DNA of 63,357 nt, from contig DAOQAK010000017.1 of assembly GCA_035353855.1 (NCBI GenBank), positions 1 to 63,357 of the forward strand, read 5' to 3'. Made by a program: the position numbers and the translations under genes. The notes under the pieces are model-generated. The model saw only the letters and a program-made list of their open reading frames with translations, searched no databases and was not told where the DNA came from. Positions 8,851 through 16,354 of this stretch are shown in pieces (within the stretch, counting starts at the first letter, position 1; each line of letters opens with the position of its first letter). This DNA comes from Bacteroidales bacterium (GTDB lineage: Bacteria; Bacteroidota; Bacteroidia; Bacteroidales; CG2-30-32-10).

Positions 8851-9903
8851 TTATCGTTTCACATACTGATTATCGTAGTATTTCTGGTAATCGCCTGACG
8901 TTACATTTTTCAACCATTCTTCGTTCAAAAGATACCATTCAACCGTTTTTTCTAATCCTTCTTCAAACTGAAGCGATGGTTTCCATCCCAATTCTTTTTG
9001 CAATTTTGATGAATCAATGGCATAACGCAAATCATGACCTGCGCGGTCTTTCACATAAGTAATCAACTGTTCAGATGTTCTTTCTTTTCTGCCTAATTTT
9101 TTATCCATTATTTTGCAAAGCATTCGAACAAGGTCAATGTTTGTCCACTCATTGTTTCCGCCAATGTTGTATGTTTCACCAATTTTTCCTTTGTGATAAA
9201 TCACATCAATTGCATTTGCGTGGTCTTCTACCCACAGCCAATCACGCACGTTTTCGCCTTTTCCATAAATTGGAAGCGGTTTATTATTTTTGATATTATT
9301 GATGCAAAGTGGAATTAATTTTTCGGGAAACTGGTTTGCTCCGTAGTTGTTCGAACAATTACTGATAACAACCGGAAGTTTATAAGTATGATAATATGCT
9401 CTTACAATATGGTCGGAGCTGGCTTTTGATGCGGAATACGGACTGCGCGGGTCGTAAGAAGTTTCTTCGGTAAAAAAACCTTCATCGCTTAATGAACCAT
9501 AAACTTCATCGGTTGATATATGATAAAATTTCTTTCCTTCTAAATTATCTTTCCAAATATTTTTAGCTGCATTCAGAAGGTTTACTGTTCCTACAATGTT
9601 TGTCATTATAAAATCCATCGGGCTTTCAATGGAACGGTCTACATGCGATTCGGCAGCAAGATGAATAACGCCATCAAATTTATATTTTATAAAAAGATTA
9701 TTAATAAAATTGCTATCAACAATATCGCCTTTTACAAATTCATAATTTTTTTCATTTTCAATATCGGTGATATTGTTAAGGTTTCCGGCATACGTAAGCT
9801 TGTCGAGATTTACAATTTTACAATCAAAATATTTTTTTACAAATTTTCTTACCACATGCGAACCTATAAAGCCCGCACCACCAGTGATTAATAGAGTTTT
9901 CAT
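8851..9903 (-). CDS. rfbB: dTDP-glucose 4,6-dehydratase
   Basis: Converts dTDP-glucose to dTDP-4-keto-6-deoxyglucose, the entry step to dTDP-rhamnose and other deoxy sugars. The start at 9903 (350 residues) is preferred over the longer frame, because the Rossmann motif TGGAGFIGS then begins at residue 7. Extended-SDR catalytic residues: T131-D132-E133 in STDEVYG, and Y156xxxK160 in SPYSASK. Substrate-loop motifs AAESHVDRSI and ENVRDWLWVEDH are typical of RmlB. rfbA, rfbC and rfbD are absent from the window, so the rest of the dTDP pathway must lie elsewhere. It is separated from galE by a 112-bp spacer carrying a degenerate repeat. Confidence 0.94.
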   Translation of the reverse strand: MKTLLITGGAGFIGSHVVRKFVKKYFDCKIVNLDKLTYAGNLNNITDIENEKNYEFVKGDIVDSNFINNLFIKYKFDGVIHLAAESHVDRSIESPMDFIMTNIVGTVNLLNAAKNIWKDNLEGKKFYHISTDEVYGSLSDEGFFTEETSYDPRSPYSASKASSDHIVRAYYHTYKLPVVISNCSNNYGANQFPEKLIPLCINNIKNNKPLPIYGKGENVRDWLWVEDHANAIDVIYHKGKIGETYNIGGNNEWTNIDLVRMLCKIMDKKLGRKERTSEQLITYVKDRAGHDLRYAIDSSKLQKELGWKPSLQFEEGLEKTVEWYLLNEEWLKNVTSGDYQKYYDNQYVKR

Positions 9904-9954
9904 AATTTTTGTTTCAGGTTTATGGTTTGAGCAGCTTGTTTGGTAATAAGTCAA

Positions 9955-10015
9955 TAGTCTCAGGAAATTCTTATTACTATTAACAATAATCTTAACTAGC
10001 GACTCAACCTATCAA
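9955..10015. repeat. Degenerate intergenic repeat, copy 1
   Basis: Directly after the galE stop codon (minus strand). It shares GTCAATAGTC and a 16-of-17 match to CAACCTATCAACTATT with the spacer at 11085-11183. Non-coding. Confidence 0.5.
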
Positions 10016-11041
10016 CTATTTACTTTCTTTTTCTTTTAAATATTTTTCCCAATTCCAGGCAGAAAGCACCATTTCATCAATTCCTTGTTTTGCTTTCCAG
10101 CCTAATTCTTTATTTGCTAAATCAGTGTTTGCCCACACTTTCTCAATATCGCCTGCACGACGTTCAACAAATTTATAATTCAGTTTTACACCACTAACTT
10201 TTTCAAATGCATGAATGACTTCAAGTACAGAAAAACCATTGCCAGTACCGAGATTAAAAACTTCACAATCCGATTTTGTTTTATTGCTCATCATTCGTTC
10301 CAAAGCAACAATATGCGCTTTTGCCAAATCAACAACATGAATGTAATCCCTGATACATGTGCCATCCGGAGTATTGTAATCATTTCCGAAAACACGAAGA
10401 TAATCGCGTTTACCAATTGCAGTCTGCGTTATAAAAGGAATAAGATTATTTGGAACACCTAACGGCAATTCGCCAATCAATGCCGATTCATGCGCTCCAA
10501 TAGGATTGAAATATCTTAATAAAATTGATTTCATTCCAAAAATTCCAACGGTATTCCTGATGATTTCTTCACAAATTTGTTTAGTATGTCCATAAGGAGA
10601 GAATGGTGCTTTTATTGGTGAATTCTCATCAACAGGCAAAACATCAGGCTGGCCATAAACCGTACAGGAAGAAGAAAACACAAAATTTTTTATTTGCATT
10701 TCTTTCATGTACTTCAAAATATTTAACAATGAAGAAATATTATTATTGTAATATTTCAGCGGCTGTTCAACCGATTCGCCAACAGCTTTAAGCGCTGCGA
10801 AATGTATTACACCTGAAATATCTTTATTTTTCTGAAAGAAATTTTTTGTAGCATCTTCATCACAAAGGTCGAATTGATGAAACTCCGGTAATATTCCTGT
10901 AATTTTTTCTATAGAATAAATTACATCTTTTGTTGAATTAGAAAGATTATCAATGATAATAACTTCATAACCTTTCTGCTGCAATTCAACAACAGTATGC
11001 GAACCAATATAGCCGGTGCCACCGGTTACTAATATTTTCAT
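10016..11041 (-). CDS. galE: UDP-glucose/UDP-HexNAc 4-epimerase
   Basis: Extended SDR epimerase of 341 residues with NAD motif TGGTGYIGS at 6-14, catalytic SSSCTVYG around 123-130 (S124/S125), and Y150xxxK154 in SPYGHTK. The C-terminal half has the GalE-type substrate loop (CIRDYIHVVDLAKAH, NLGTGNGFSVLEV). It interconverts UDP-glucose and UDP-galactose. Position next to a UDP-HexNAc dehydrogenase raises the possibility that it also handles UDP-GlcNAc/UDP-GalNAc, which needs a small residue at the back of the pocket and cannot be judged by eye. Monocistronic-looking within the cluster, with about 140 bp to the upstream gene. Confidence 0.93.
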   Translation of the reverse strand: MKILVTGGTGYIGSHTVVELQQKGYEVIIIDNLSNSTKDVIYSIEKITGILPEFHQFDLCDEDATKNFFQKNKDISGVIHFAALKAVGESVEQPLKYYNNNISSLLNILKYMKEMQIKNFVFSSSCTVYGQPDVLPVDENSPIKAPFSPYGHTKQICEEIIRNTVGIFGMKSILLRYFNPIGAHESALIGELPLGVPNNLIPFITQTAIGKRDYLRVFGNDYNTPDGTCIRDYIHVVDLAKAHIVALERMMSNKTKSDCEVFNLGTGNGFSVLEVIHAFEKVSGVKLNYKFVERRAGDIEKVWANTDLANKELGWKAKQGIDEMVLSAWNWEKYLKEKESK

Positions 11042-11084
11042 TTATCAACTATTAAAATCTTTAATCAAGTTTTAAGTTTATTGT

Positions 11085-11183
11085 CAATGGCTACTGGTTT
11101 GGTCTGTTGTCAATAGTCATAAGACTTTGAACCCAACAACTAAAATCCATTCAAGCTACCCAACCTATAAACTATTAACCATT
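11085..11183. repeat. Degenerate intergenic repeat, copy 2
   Basis: Follows the stop codon of the UDP-HexNAc dehydrogenase (minus strand) and resembles the spacer at 9955-10015, sharing GTCAATAGTC and CAACCTATAAACTATTA with one change. It looks like a dispersed, degraded repeat rather than a regulatory site. Confidence 0.5.
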
Positions 11184-12479
11184 TTAAAGACTCCAGTATG
11201 TGAGTTCTTTTATTTTATTTCTGTAAATTCCTTTAACATCAACAAGGATAACCTTTTCAGCCGCTATCGATTTAAAATATTCTTCTTTAAGTTCGCGATA
11301 TGGCTGATGATTCACGGCAACAATAATTGCATCATATTTTCCGGTAGGTTTTTCAACCAACTCAAAACCATATTCGTGTTTCAATTCTTTTGAAGAAGCA
11401 TACGGGTCAACAACTTCATACTTTACTCCATACGATTTCAACTCTGAAATAACATCAGCTACTCGTGAATTGCGGATGTCACTAACATCTTCTTTAAAAG
11501 TAGCGCCCATTACAAGTACTCTTGAGTTCAAAACATTTTTTCCGGCAGCGATAATTTTTTTCACGGTTTGTTTAGCAACATAAAACCCCATCGAATCGTT
11601 TACAAACCTTCCGGAATTTATTATCTGTGCATGATAACGAAATTCTTTTGCTTTATAAGTAAGGTAATATGGGTCAACACCAATGCAGTGCCCACCAACT
11701 AATCCAGGATAAAATTTCAGGAAGTTCCATTTTGTTCCGGCAGCTTCAAGCACTTCGTAAGTATTAATTCCCATGCGGTTGAAGATGATAGAGAGTTCAT
11801 TCATCAAAGCAATATTCACATCGCGCTGAGTGTTTTCAATAATCTTAGCTGATTCGGCAACTTTAATTGACGATGCTTTATGCACACCAGCTTTTACAAC
11901 TAATTCATATGTTTTTGCAACATTCTCCAACGATTCAGCATCGCAACCTGAAACAACTTTTAATATACTGGTTATCGTATGTTCTTTATCGCCCGGGTTA
12001 ATTCTTTCGGGAGAAAAACCAACTTTAAAATCTTTCACAAATTTTAATCCTGATAATTCTTCAAGAATAGGAATGCAATCTTCTTCGGTACAACCTGGAT
12101 AAACGGTAGATTCGTAAACAACGTAATCTCCTTTTTTCAGAATTTTTCCAACTGTGCGTGTAGCACCAATCAATGGAGTTAAATCAGGAAGATTATGATC
12201 ATCAATAGGAGTTGGCACAGCCACAATATGAAATGTTGCTTCTTTTAAATCTTCAGGATTTGCAGTAAATTTAATGTTGCAACCATCAAAAGCTGATGAA
12301 GGCAGTTCTTCGCTTGGGTCGATTTTATTTTTCATCATTTCAACCCTGTCGGCTTTAATATCAAAACCAATAACATTTATTTTTTTAGCAAACTCAAGAG
12401 CAATTGGTAATCCTACATAGCCTAAACCAATCACTGATAACTTTGTTTCTTTCTTTAATAATTTATCATATATATTCAT
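11184..12479 (-). CDS. UDP-N-acetylhexosamine 6-dehydrogenase (WbpO/TviB-like)
   Basis: NAD-dependent enzyme oxidising C6 of a UDP-N-acetylhexosamine to the uronic acid in two steps. The 431 residues contain the N-terminal Rossmann motif GLGYVG (18-23), the central VPTPID and STVYPGCTEE signatures, and the catalytic cysteine C265 in GLVGGHCIGVDPYYLT. The NAD domain is followed by a C-terminal UDP-binding domain (MGATFKEDVSDIRNSR). The sequence is closer to WbpO/TviB (UDP-GalNAc dehydrogenase) than to WbpA by eye, although its neighbours encode a WbpB-D-E pathway that classically starts from UDP-GlcNAcA. It lies 17 bp behind wlbA, so co-transcribed. Confidence 0.9.
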   Translation of the reverse strand: MNIYDKLLKKETKLSVIGLGYVGLPIALEFAKKINVIGFDIKADRVEMMKNKIDPSEELPSSAFDGCNIKFTANPEDLKEATFHIVAVPTPIDDHNLPDLTPLIGATRTVGKILKKGDYVVYESTVYPGCTEEDCIPILEELSGLKFVKDFKVGFSPERINPGDKEHTITSILKVVSGCDAESLENVAKTYELVVKAGVHKASSIKVAESAKIIENTQRDVNIALMNELSIIFNRMGINTYEVLEAAGTKWNFLKFYPGLVGGHCIGVDPYYLTYKAKEFRYHAQIINSGRFVNDSMGFYVAKQTVKKIIAAGKNVLNSRVLVMGATFKEDVSDIRNSRVADVISELKSYGVKYEVVDPYASSKELKHEYGFELVEKPTGKYDAIIVAVNHQPYRELKEEYFKSIAAEKVILVDVKGIYRNKIKELTYWSL

Positions 12480-12496
12480 ATTCGAAAAAATTTAAT

Positions 12497-13456
12497 TTAT
12501 AATATCTTTTTTAAAATAGGATGATAGTCGCCTTTTAAACCAATTGGCTCGGCATGTCTTATCTCATAAACAGTATTGATACTTGGATAAGCTGTATTCG
12601 TTCCAAAGCCTCTGCCGTCAAGAATTTCTCTGTAACTAGATGTATGTAAATCACCAAATCCTTCACTGAATTCAATTTCTTTTTTATCAACTTCAATTGA
12701 ACGATAGGTTCTTTGGTTTGCTTTTTTAGCACAATCAGGTAAATCATTGCTGTCAATACTTAAAAACCATCTAACGCGTGCATTCTTTAATTCCAGAAAT
12801 CCTGCTGCTTTATTTTCAGAATAATAGTGAACGATATTTTTCTGGACATCACCAAAAATCCATATCAGCATATCGAAAAAATGGATACCTATATTTGTAG
12901 CAATGCCTCCCGACTTACTGTTATCGCCTTTCCACGACATATGATACCAATGACCGCGACTGGTAATATAAGTCAAATCAACATCATGAATTTTATCTTT
13001 AGGTCCTTTGGAAATTATTTCTTTTAATTCTTTAATCGAATCATGCAAACGCAGTTGAAGAATATTATAAATTTTTCTTCCGGTTTCTTTCTGTATTATA
13101 TCTAAAGCCTCAATATTCCATGGATTCAGCACCAACGGTTTTTCGCAAATTGTATTTGCATCATTCCTTAAAGCGAGCCGGATATGAGAATCGTGCAAAT
13201 AGTTAGGCGAGCAAATACTTACATATTCTATTTTTTTCTCGCCTTGTCTTCTCAATTTATCAAGGTGTCTGTCGAAACGTTCGGGTTCAAGAAAAAAATC
13301 AGCATCAGGAAAAAAACTGTCGATAATTCCAACAGCGTCGTGTTTGTCAAGAGCCGCTACAAGCGAATTTCCGGTTTCTTTAATCGCTTTCATGTGGCGC
13401 GGGGCTATATAACCTGCCGCACCTATCAGAGCGAAATTTTTACTGCCTTTATTCAT
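12497..13456 (-). CDS. wbpB: UDP-N-acetyl-hexosaminuronate 3-oxidase, WlbA/WbpB type (Gfo/Idh/MocA fold)
   Basis: NAD-dependent enzyme that oxidises the C3 hydroxyl of the UDP-2-acetamido-uronic acid, providing the ketone for transamination by WbpE. The 319 residues show the N-terminal Rossmann entry FALIGAAGYIAPRH, the EKP motif at E105-K106-P107 with catalytic Lys, and the second-domain motif NIGIHFFDML with H192 and D195. The AAGYIAPRHMKAIK opening is characteristic of WlbA rather than general Gfo/Idh proteins. One base separates it from wbpD upstream and 17 bp from the dehydrogenase downstream, so these three genes form a tight operon. Confidence 0.88.
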   Translation of the reverse strand: MNKGSKNFALIGAAGYIAPRHMKAIKETGNSLVAALDKHDAVGIIDSFFPDADFFLEPERFDRHLDKLRRQGEKKIEYVSICSPNYLHDSHIRLALRNDANTICEKPLVLNPWNIEALDIIQKETGRKIYNILQLRLHDSIKELKEIISKGPKDKIHDVDLTYITSRGHWYHMSWKGDNSKSGGIATNIGIHFFDMLIWIFGDVQKNIVHYYSENKAAGFLELKNARVRWFLSIDSNDLPDCAKKANQRTYRSIEVDKKEIEFSEGFGDLHTSSYREILDGRGFGTNTAYPSINTVYEIRHAEPIGLKGDYHPILKKIL

Positions 13457-13457
13457 T

Positions 13458-14036
13458 TTATTTCAGCTTTGAAACTTTATTATTTTTTAGAACATATTTC
13501 TCTTTGCTTTCGGGGCAAACAGCAATTCCATTTTCATCAAAATGCAAACGATGTCCATATTCACTCATCCATCCTGTTTGTTTTGCAGGGTTTCCAACAA
13601 CCAAAGCATATGGAAGAACATTTTTAGTTACCACTGCTCCTGCTCCAATAAATGCATATTCACCAATATCATGACCGCAAACAATTGTCGCATTCGCTCC
13701 AATTGATGCTCCTTTTTTCACAACAGTTTTTGCATATTCATGCTTGCGTATAATTGCACTTCTCGGATTTACAATATTTGTAAATACCATTGATGGTCCC
13801 AGAAAAACATCATCTTCACAAATGACTCCTGTATACAAAGATACATTGTTCTGAATTTTCACATTATTACCCAAAACAACATCAGGCGATACAACAACAT
13901 TCTGACCAATATTACAATTCTCACCTATTTTGCAATTAGGCATAACATGTGTGAAGTGCCATATTTTTGTACCTTTTCCAATTACACAGCCTTCATCGAT
14001 AACTGCTGTTTCGTGAGCAAAATATTGTTTTTCCAT
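13458..14036 (-). CDS. wbpD: UDP-2-acetamido-3-amino-uronate N-acetyltransferase, WbpD/WlbB type
   Basis: Left-handed beta-helix acetyltransferase that transfers acetyl from acetyl-CoA to the 3-amino group made by WbpE, yielding a UDP-2,3-diacetamido-2,3-dideoxy-uronic acid. The 192 residues consist mainly of hexapeptide repeats (VIDEGCVIGKGTKI, NIGQNVVVSPDVVLG, ASIGANATIVCG). GKGTKIWHFTHVMPNCKIG is typical of WbpD/WlbB, with the active-site His in IWHFTHV. A short C-terminal tail (HLHFD... region) follows the coil. First gene of the wbpD-wbpB-dehydrogenase operon; a 260-bp hairpin-bearing spacer separates it from wbpE. Confidence 0.9.
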   Translation of the reverse strand: MEKQYFAHETAVIDEGCVIGKGTKIWHFTHVMPNCKIGENCNIGQNVVVSPDVVLGNNVKIQNNVSLYTGVICEDDVFLGPSMVFTNIVNPRSAIIRKHEYAKTVVKKGASIGANATIVCGHDIGEYAFIGAGAVVTKNVLPYALVVGNPAKQTGWMSEYGHRLHFDENGIAVCPESKEKYVLKNNKVSKLK

Positions 14037-14074
14037 TTTTATTTTTTTAACACTGAATTCTCAGATTGAACAGA

Positions 14075-14090
14075 GTTCGCTGCAGCGAAC
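14075..14090. repeat. 16-bp perfect palindrome GTTCGCTGCAGCGAAC
   Basis: A perfect self-complementary sequence in the spacer upstream of wbpD (minus strand). It is flanked on both sides by CAGAG words. It could be an operator, or part of the dispersed repeat in this spacer; there is nothing to decide between them. Confidence 0.5.
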
Positions 14091-14179
14091 ACAGAGTATA
14101 GATTACCATTTATTTTTCTGCTTATTCCACCTGTTAATTAAGCAACACTAAAAATTATTAATAGTTCTGTATTTTTAAC

Positions 14180-14256
14180 GCAAAGAGTACAAAGTTTTCG
14201 CAAAGAGCGCAGAGCTTACTTTGGGTTCTTTGCGAATTTTCCTTTGTATACTTTGC
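14180..14256. repeat. Nested inverted repeat (long imperfect hairpin)
   Basis: Outer arms of 15 bp (14180-14194 and 14242-14256, two mismatches) enclose perfect 10-bp inner arms, TTCGCAAAGA at 14197-14206 and its complement at 14227-14236. The 77-bp unit is rich in the word GCAAAG. A related word set (CTTTGCG, CTCTGCG) appears near 61780. It looks like a dispersed palindromic repeat, and could also stop transcription between wbpE and wbpD. Confidence 0.65.
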
Positions 14257-14296
14257 AGTTATTTTTTAATAAAATTTCTTTTACAATTTTTATATA

Positions 14297-15427
14297 TTAT
14301 CTATTTACAAATTCAAGAACTGAACTTGTAATATGTTTTAATTGTTCTTCATCCAATTCTGTATGCATTGGTAATGAAACCACTGATTTTGCAAGCTGTT
14401 CCGTTACCGGAAAATCACCGGCTTTATAACGTGGGTCGAGATATGCTTTTTGCAAATGCATTGGAACAGGATAATAAATCATTGCCGGAATTCCTTTTTC
14501 CTGTAAAAATTCCGGTAATTTATTTCTATCAAAACCGTTTGTAACCAAAGTATACTGATGGAAAACATGATTTGATTTATTGAAACGTCCGGGAATTTTT
14601 AGTTTTGGATTATTTCCAAATGCCTTATCATAATATGCAGCAGCTTTATTTCGTGCAGCAGCATATTCATCCAAATGTTTTAATTTAATTCGAAGTATTG
14701 CAGCCTGAATACTGTCAAGGCGCGAATTCACACCAATCAGATCATGGTAATATCTTACTGTCATCCCATGATTAACAACTATCCTGATTTTTTCTGCAAG
14801 CTTATCATCATTGGTAAAAATAGCGCCGCCATCACCATAACAACCTAAATTTTTAGATGGGAAGAAAGAAGTACATCCTACATGCGCTATTGTTCCTGCT
14901 TTTTTCTTTGTTCCGTTTTTTGAAATAAAGTCAGCACCTATTGCCTGACAGGTATCTTCAATAACATATAAATTATGTTTAGAAGCGATTTCCATTATAG
15001 CATCCATATCGGCACATTGTCCGAATAAATGAACCGGTACAATAGCTTTTGTTTTTGGAGTGATTGCTTTTTCAATCGCTTTCGGGTCAATATTAAAAGT
15101 ATCGGGATCAACATCTACTAAAACTGGCGTTAGTCCAAGTAAAGCAATTACTTCGGCAGTTGCAACAAAAGTAAATGAAGGAGCAATCACTTCATCGCCG
15201 GGTTTTAATTCCATTGCCATCATTGAAACCTGTAAAGCATCGGTTCCGTTTGCACAAGGAATTACATGTTTTACACCAAGATATTTTTCCAAATCCTGTT
15301 GAAAATTTTTCACTTCAGGACCATTAATGAATGCAGTCGATTCAATCACATTTATAATTGCTTTATCTACTTCATCTTTAATTTTGTCATATTGGCTCTT
15401 CAAGTCAACCATATTAATCTTTCTCAT
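14297..15427 (-). CDS. wbpE: UDP-2-acetamido-3-keto-uronate aminotransferase, WbpE/WlbC type (DegT/DnrJ/EryC1 family)
   Basis: PLP-dependent sugar aminotransferase which, with WbpB, installs an amino group at C3 of the uronic-acid nucleotide using glutamate. The 376 residues show the cofactor-pocket motif CANGTDALQ at 58-66, IEDTCQAIGA at 156-165 (Asp to the pyridine nitrogen), and PLP lysine K192 in TSFFPSKNLGCYGDGG. The N-terminus (INMVDLKSQYDKIKDEVDKAI) fits the WbpE subgroup. Transcribed from its own TATCTTTG promoter as the first gene of the minus-strand polysaccharide set. WbpI epimerase and a dedicated glycosyltransferase are not seen next to it. Confidence 0.9.
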   Translation of the reverse strand: MRKINMVDLKSQYDKIKDEVDKAIINVIESTAFINGPEVKNFQQDLEKYLGVKHVIPCANGTDALQVSMMAMELKPGDEVIAPSFTFVATAEVIALLGLTPVLVDVDPDTFNIDPKAIEKAITPKTKAIVPVHLFGQCADMDAIMEIASKHNLYVIEDTCQAIGADFISKNGTKKKAGTIAHVGCTSFFPSKNLGCYGDGGAIFTNDDKLAEKIRIVVNHGMTVRYYHDLIGVNSRLDSIQAAILRIKLKHLDEYAAARNKAAAYYDKAFGNNPKLKIPGRFNKSNHVFHQYTLVTNGFDRNKLPEFLQEKGIPAMIYYPVPMHLQKAYLDPRYKAGDFPVTEQLAKSVVSLPMHTELDEEQLKHITSSVLEFVNR

Positions 15428-15456
15428 AGTCTAAATTTTTTTTATTCAACAAGCCG

Positions 15457-15464
15457 CAAAGATA
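15457..15464 (-). promoter_or_regulatory. -7 promoter element for wbpE
   Basis: On the minus strand TATCTTTG (15464-15457) fits TAnnTTTG and predicts a start near 15450, about 23 nt before the ATG at 15427. No clear -33 half at 18-21 bp. Confidence 0.5.
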
Positions 15465-15545
15465 AATATAATTCTGATTTTTAACATCTGTTATTACAGG
15501 ATTGATCAATTAAATTTTTATACATATATACCAATATCTGTTTTT

Positions 15546-15578
15546 TTGAGTTAATCAAATAAAAAACCATTAATTTTG
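15546..15578 (+). promoter_or_regulatory. Promoter nearly touching the start codon of the outer-membrane protein gene
   Basis: TTG (15546-15548) and TAATTTTG (15571-15578) are 22 bp apart. The -7 element ends only 7 bp before the ATG at 15586, so transcription would begin at or within a few bases of the start codon. Confidence 0.55.
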
Positions 15579-15585
15579 CAGGATT

Positions 15586-16344
15586 ATGAATAAATTATAC
15601 CCTTTACTTTATGTTCTATTCCTGTTCATTTCAGAACAGGTTTTTTCACAAGTTAATCCAAAGGATTCAGCAATCTCAACTTCAATGGTTACAGCTTCAT
15701 ATTCATACCAGGTCCCGGGAAATGACCTGGCAAAAAGATTTTTGCCAAATAACTCGATAGGTGCCGGATATTTATATAAGACCCGTAAAAACTGGATATT
15801 CGGAGCCGATGGATTTTTTATGTTCAGGGATACCATTAAAGAAACAAATATTTTTGACTCTATTTCAACCAGCGATGGAAATATCATTGATGGCAATGGG
15901 TTATATGCCGATTTTCATTTGTATGAACGCGGTTTTCTTATGGGGGTAAAATGTGGAAAATTGTTTCCTGTTATTGAGAAGTATCCAAATTCAGGAATTA
16001 TATTATTGGGGACATTAGGGTTTCTTCAGCATAAAATAAGAATCGAAAACAGCGACAATGCAGCTCCTCAAATCAAAGGAGATTATAAAAAAGGATACGA
16101 CCGTTTAACAAACGGGTTAGCAGTAAGTGAATTTATTGGCTATATGCACATGAGCGATTCGAGGTTATTCAATTTTTATGCAGGATTCGAGTTTACACAG
16201 GGATGGACACAAAGCAGGCGTTCATATAATTTCGATACAATGAAAAAAGACCTTACTAAAAGAATGGATGTATTATATTCTTTTAAAATTGGATGGATCA
16301 TCCCATTGTATAAGCGTATGCCGGAATCATATTATTTCAATTAA
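15586..16344 (+). CDS. Predicted outer-membrane beta-barrel protein, function unknown
   Basis: A 252-residue exported protein. The first 22 or so residues form a signal peptide (MNKLYPLLYVLFLFISEQVFSQ). The rest has the alternating, aromatic- and glycine-rich pattern of a small transmembrane beta-barrel (LPNNSIGAGYLYKTRKNWIFGADGFF, GLYADFHLYERGFLMGVKCG, LFNFYAGFEFTQGWTQSRR). No enzymatic motif is visible. It is followed 10 bp later by waaA and is probably co-transcribed with it, which hints at a role in LPS or outer-membrane biogenesis. No named family was recognised. Confidence 0.7.
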   Translation: MNKLYPLLYVLFLFISEQVFSQVNPKDSAISTSMVTASYSYQVPGNDLAKRFLPNNSIGAGYLYKTRKNWIFGADGFFMFRDTIKETNIFDSISTSDGNIIDGNGLYADFHLYERGFLMGVKCGKLFPVIEKYPNSGIILLGTLGFLQHKIRIENSDNAAPQIKGDYKKGYDRLTNGLAVSEFIGYMHMSDSRLFNFYAGFEFTQGWTQSRRSYNFDTMKKDLTKRMDVLYSFKIGWIIPLYKRMPESYYFN

Positions 16345-16354
16345 AATTTTTGAA

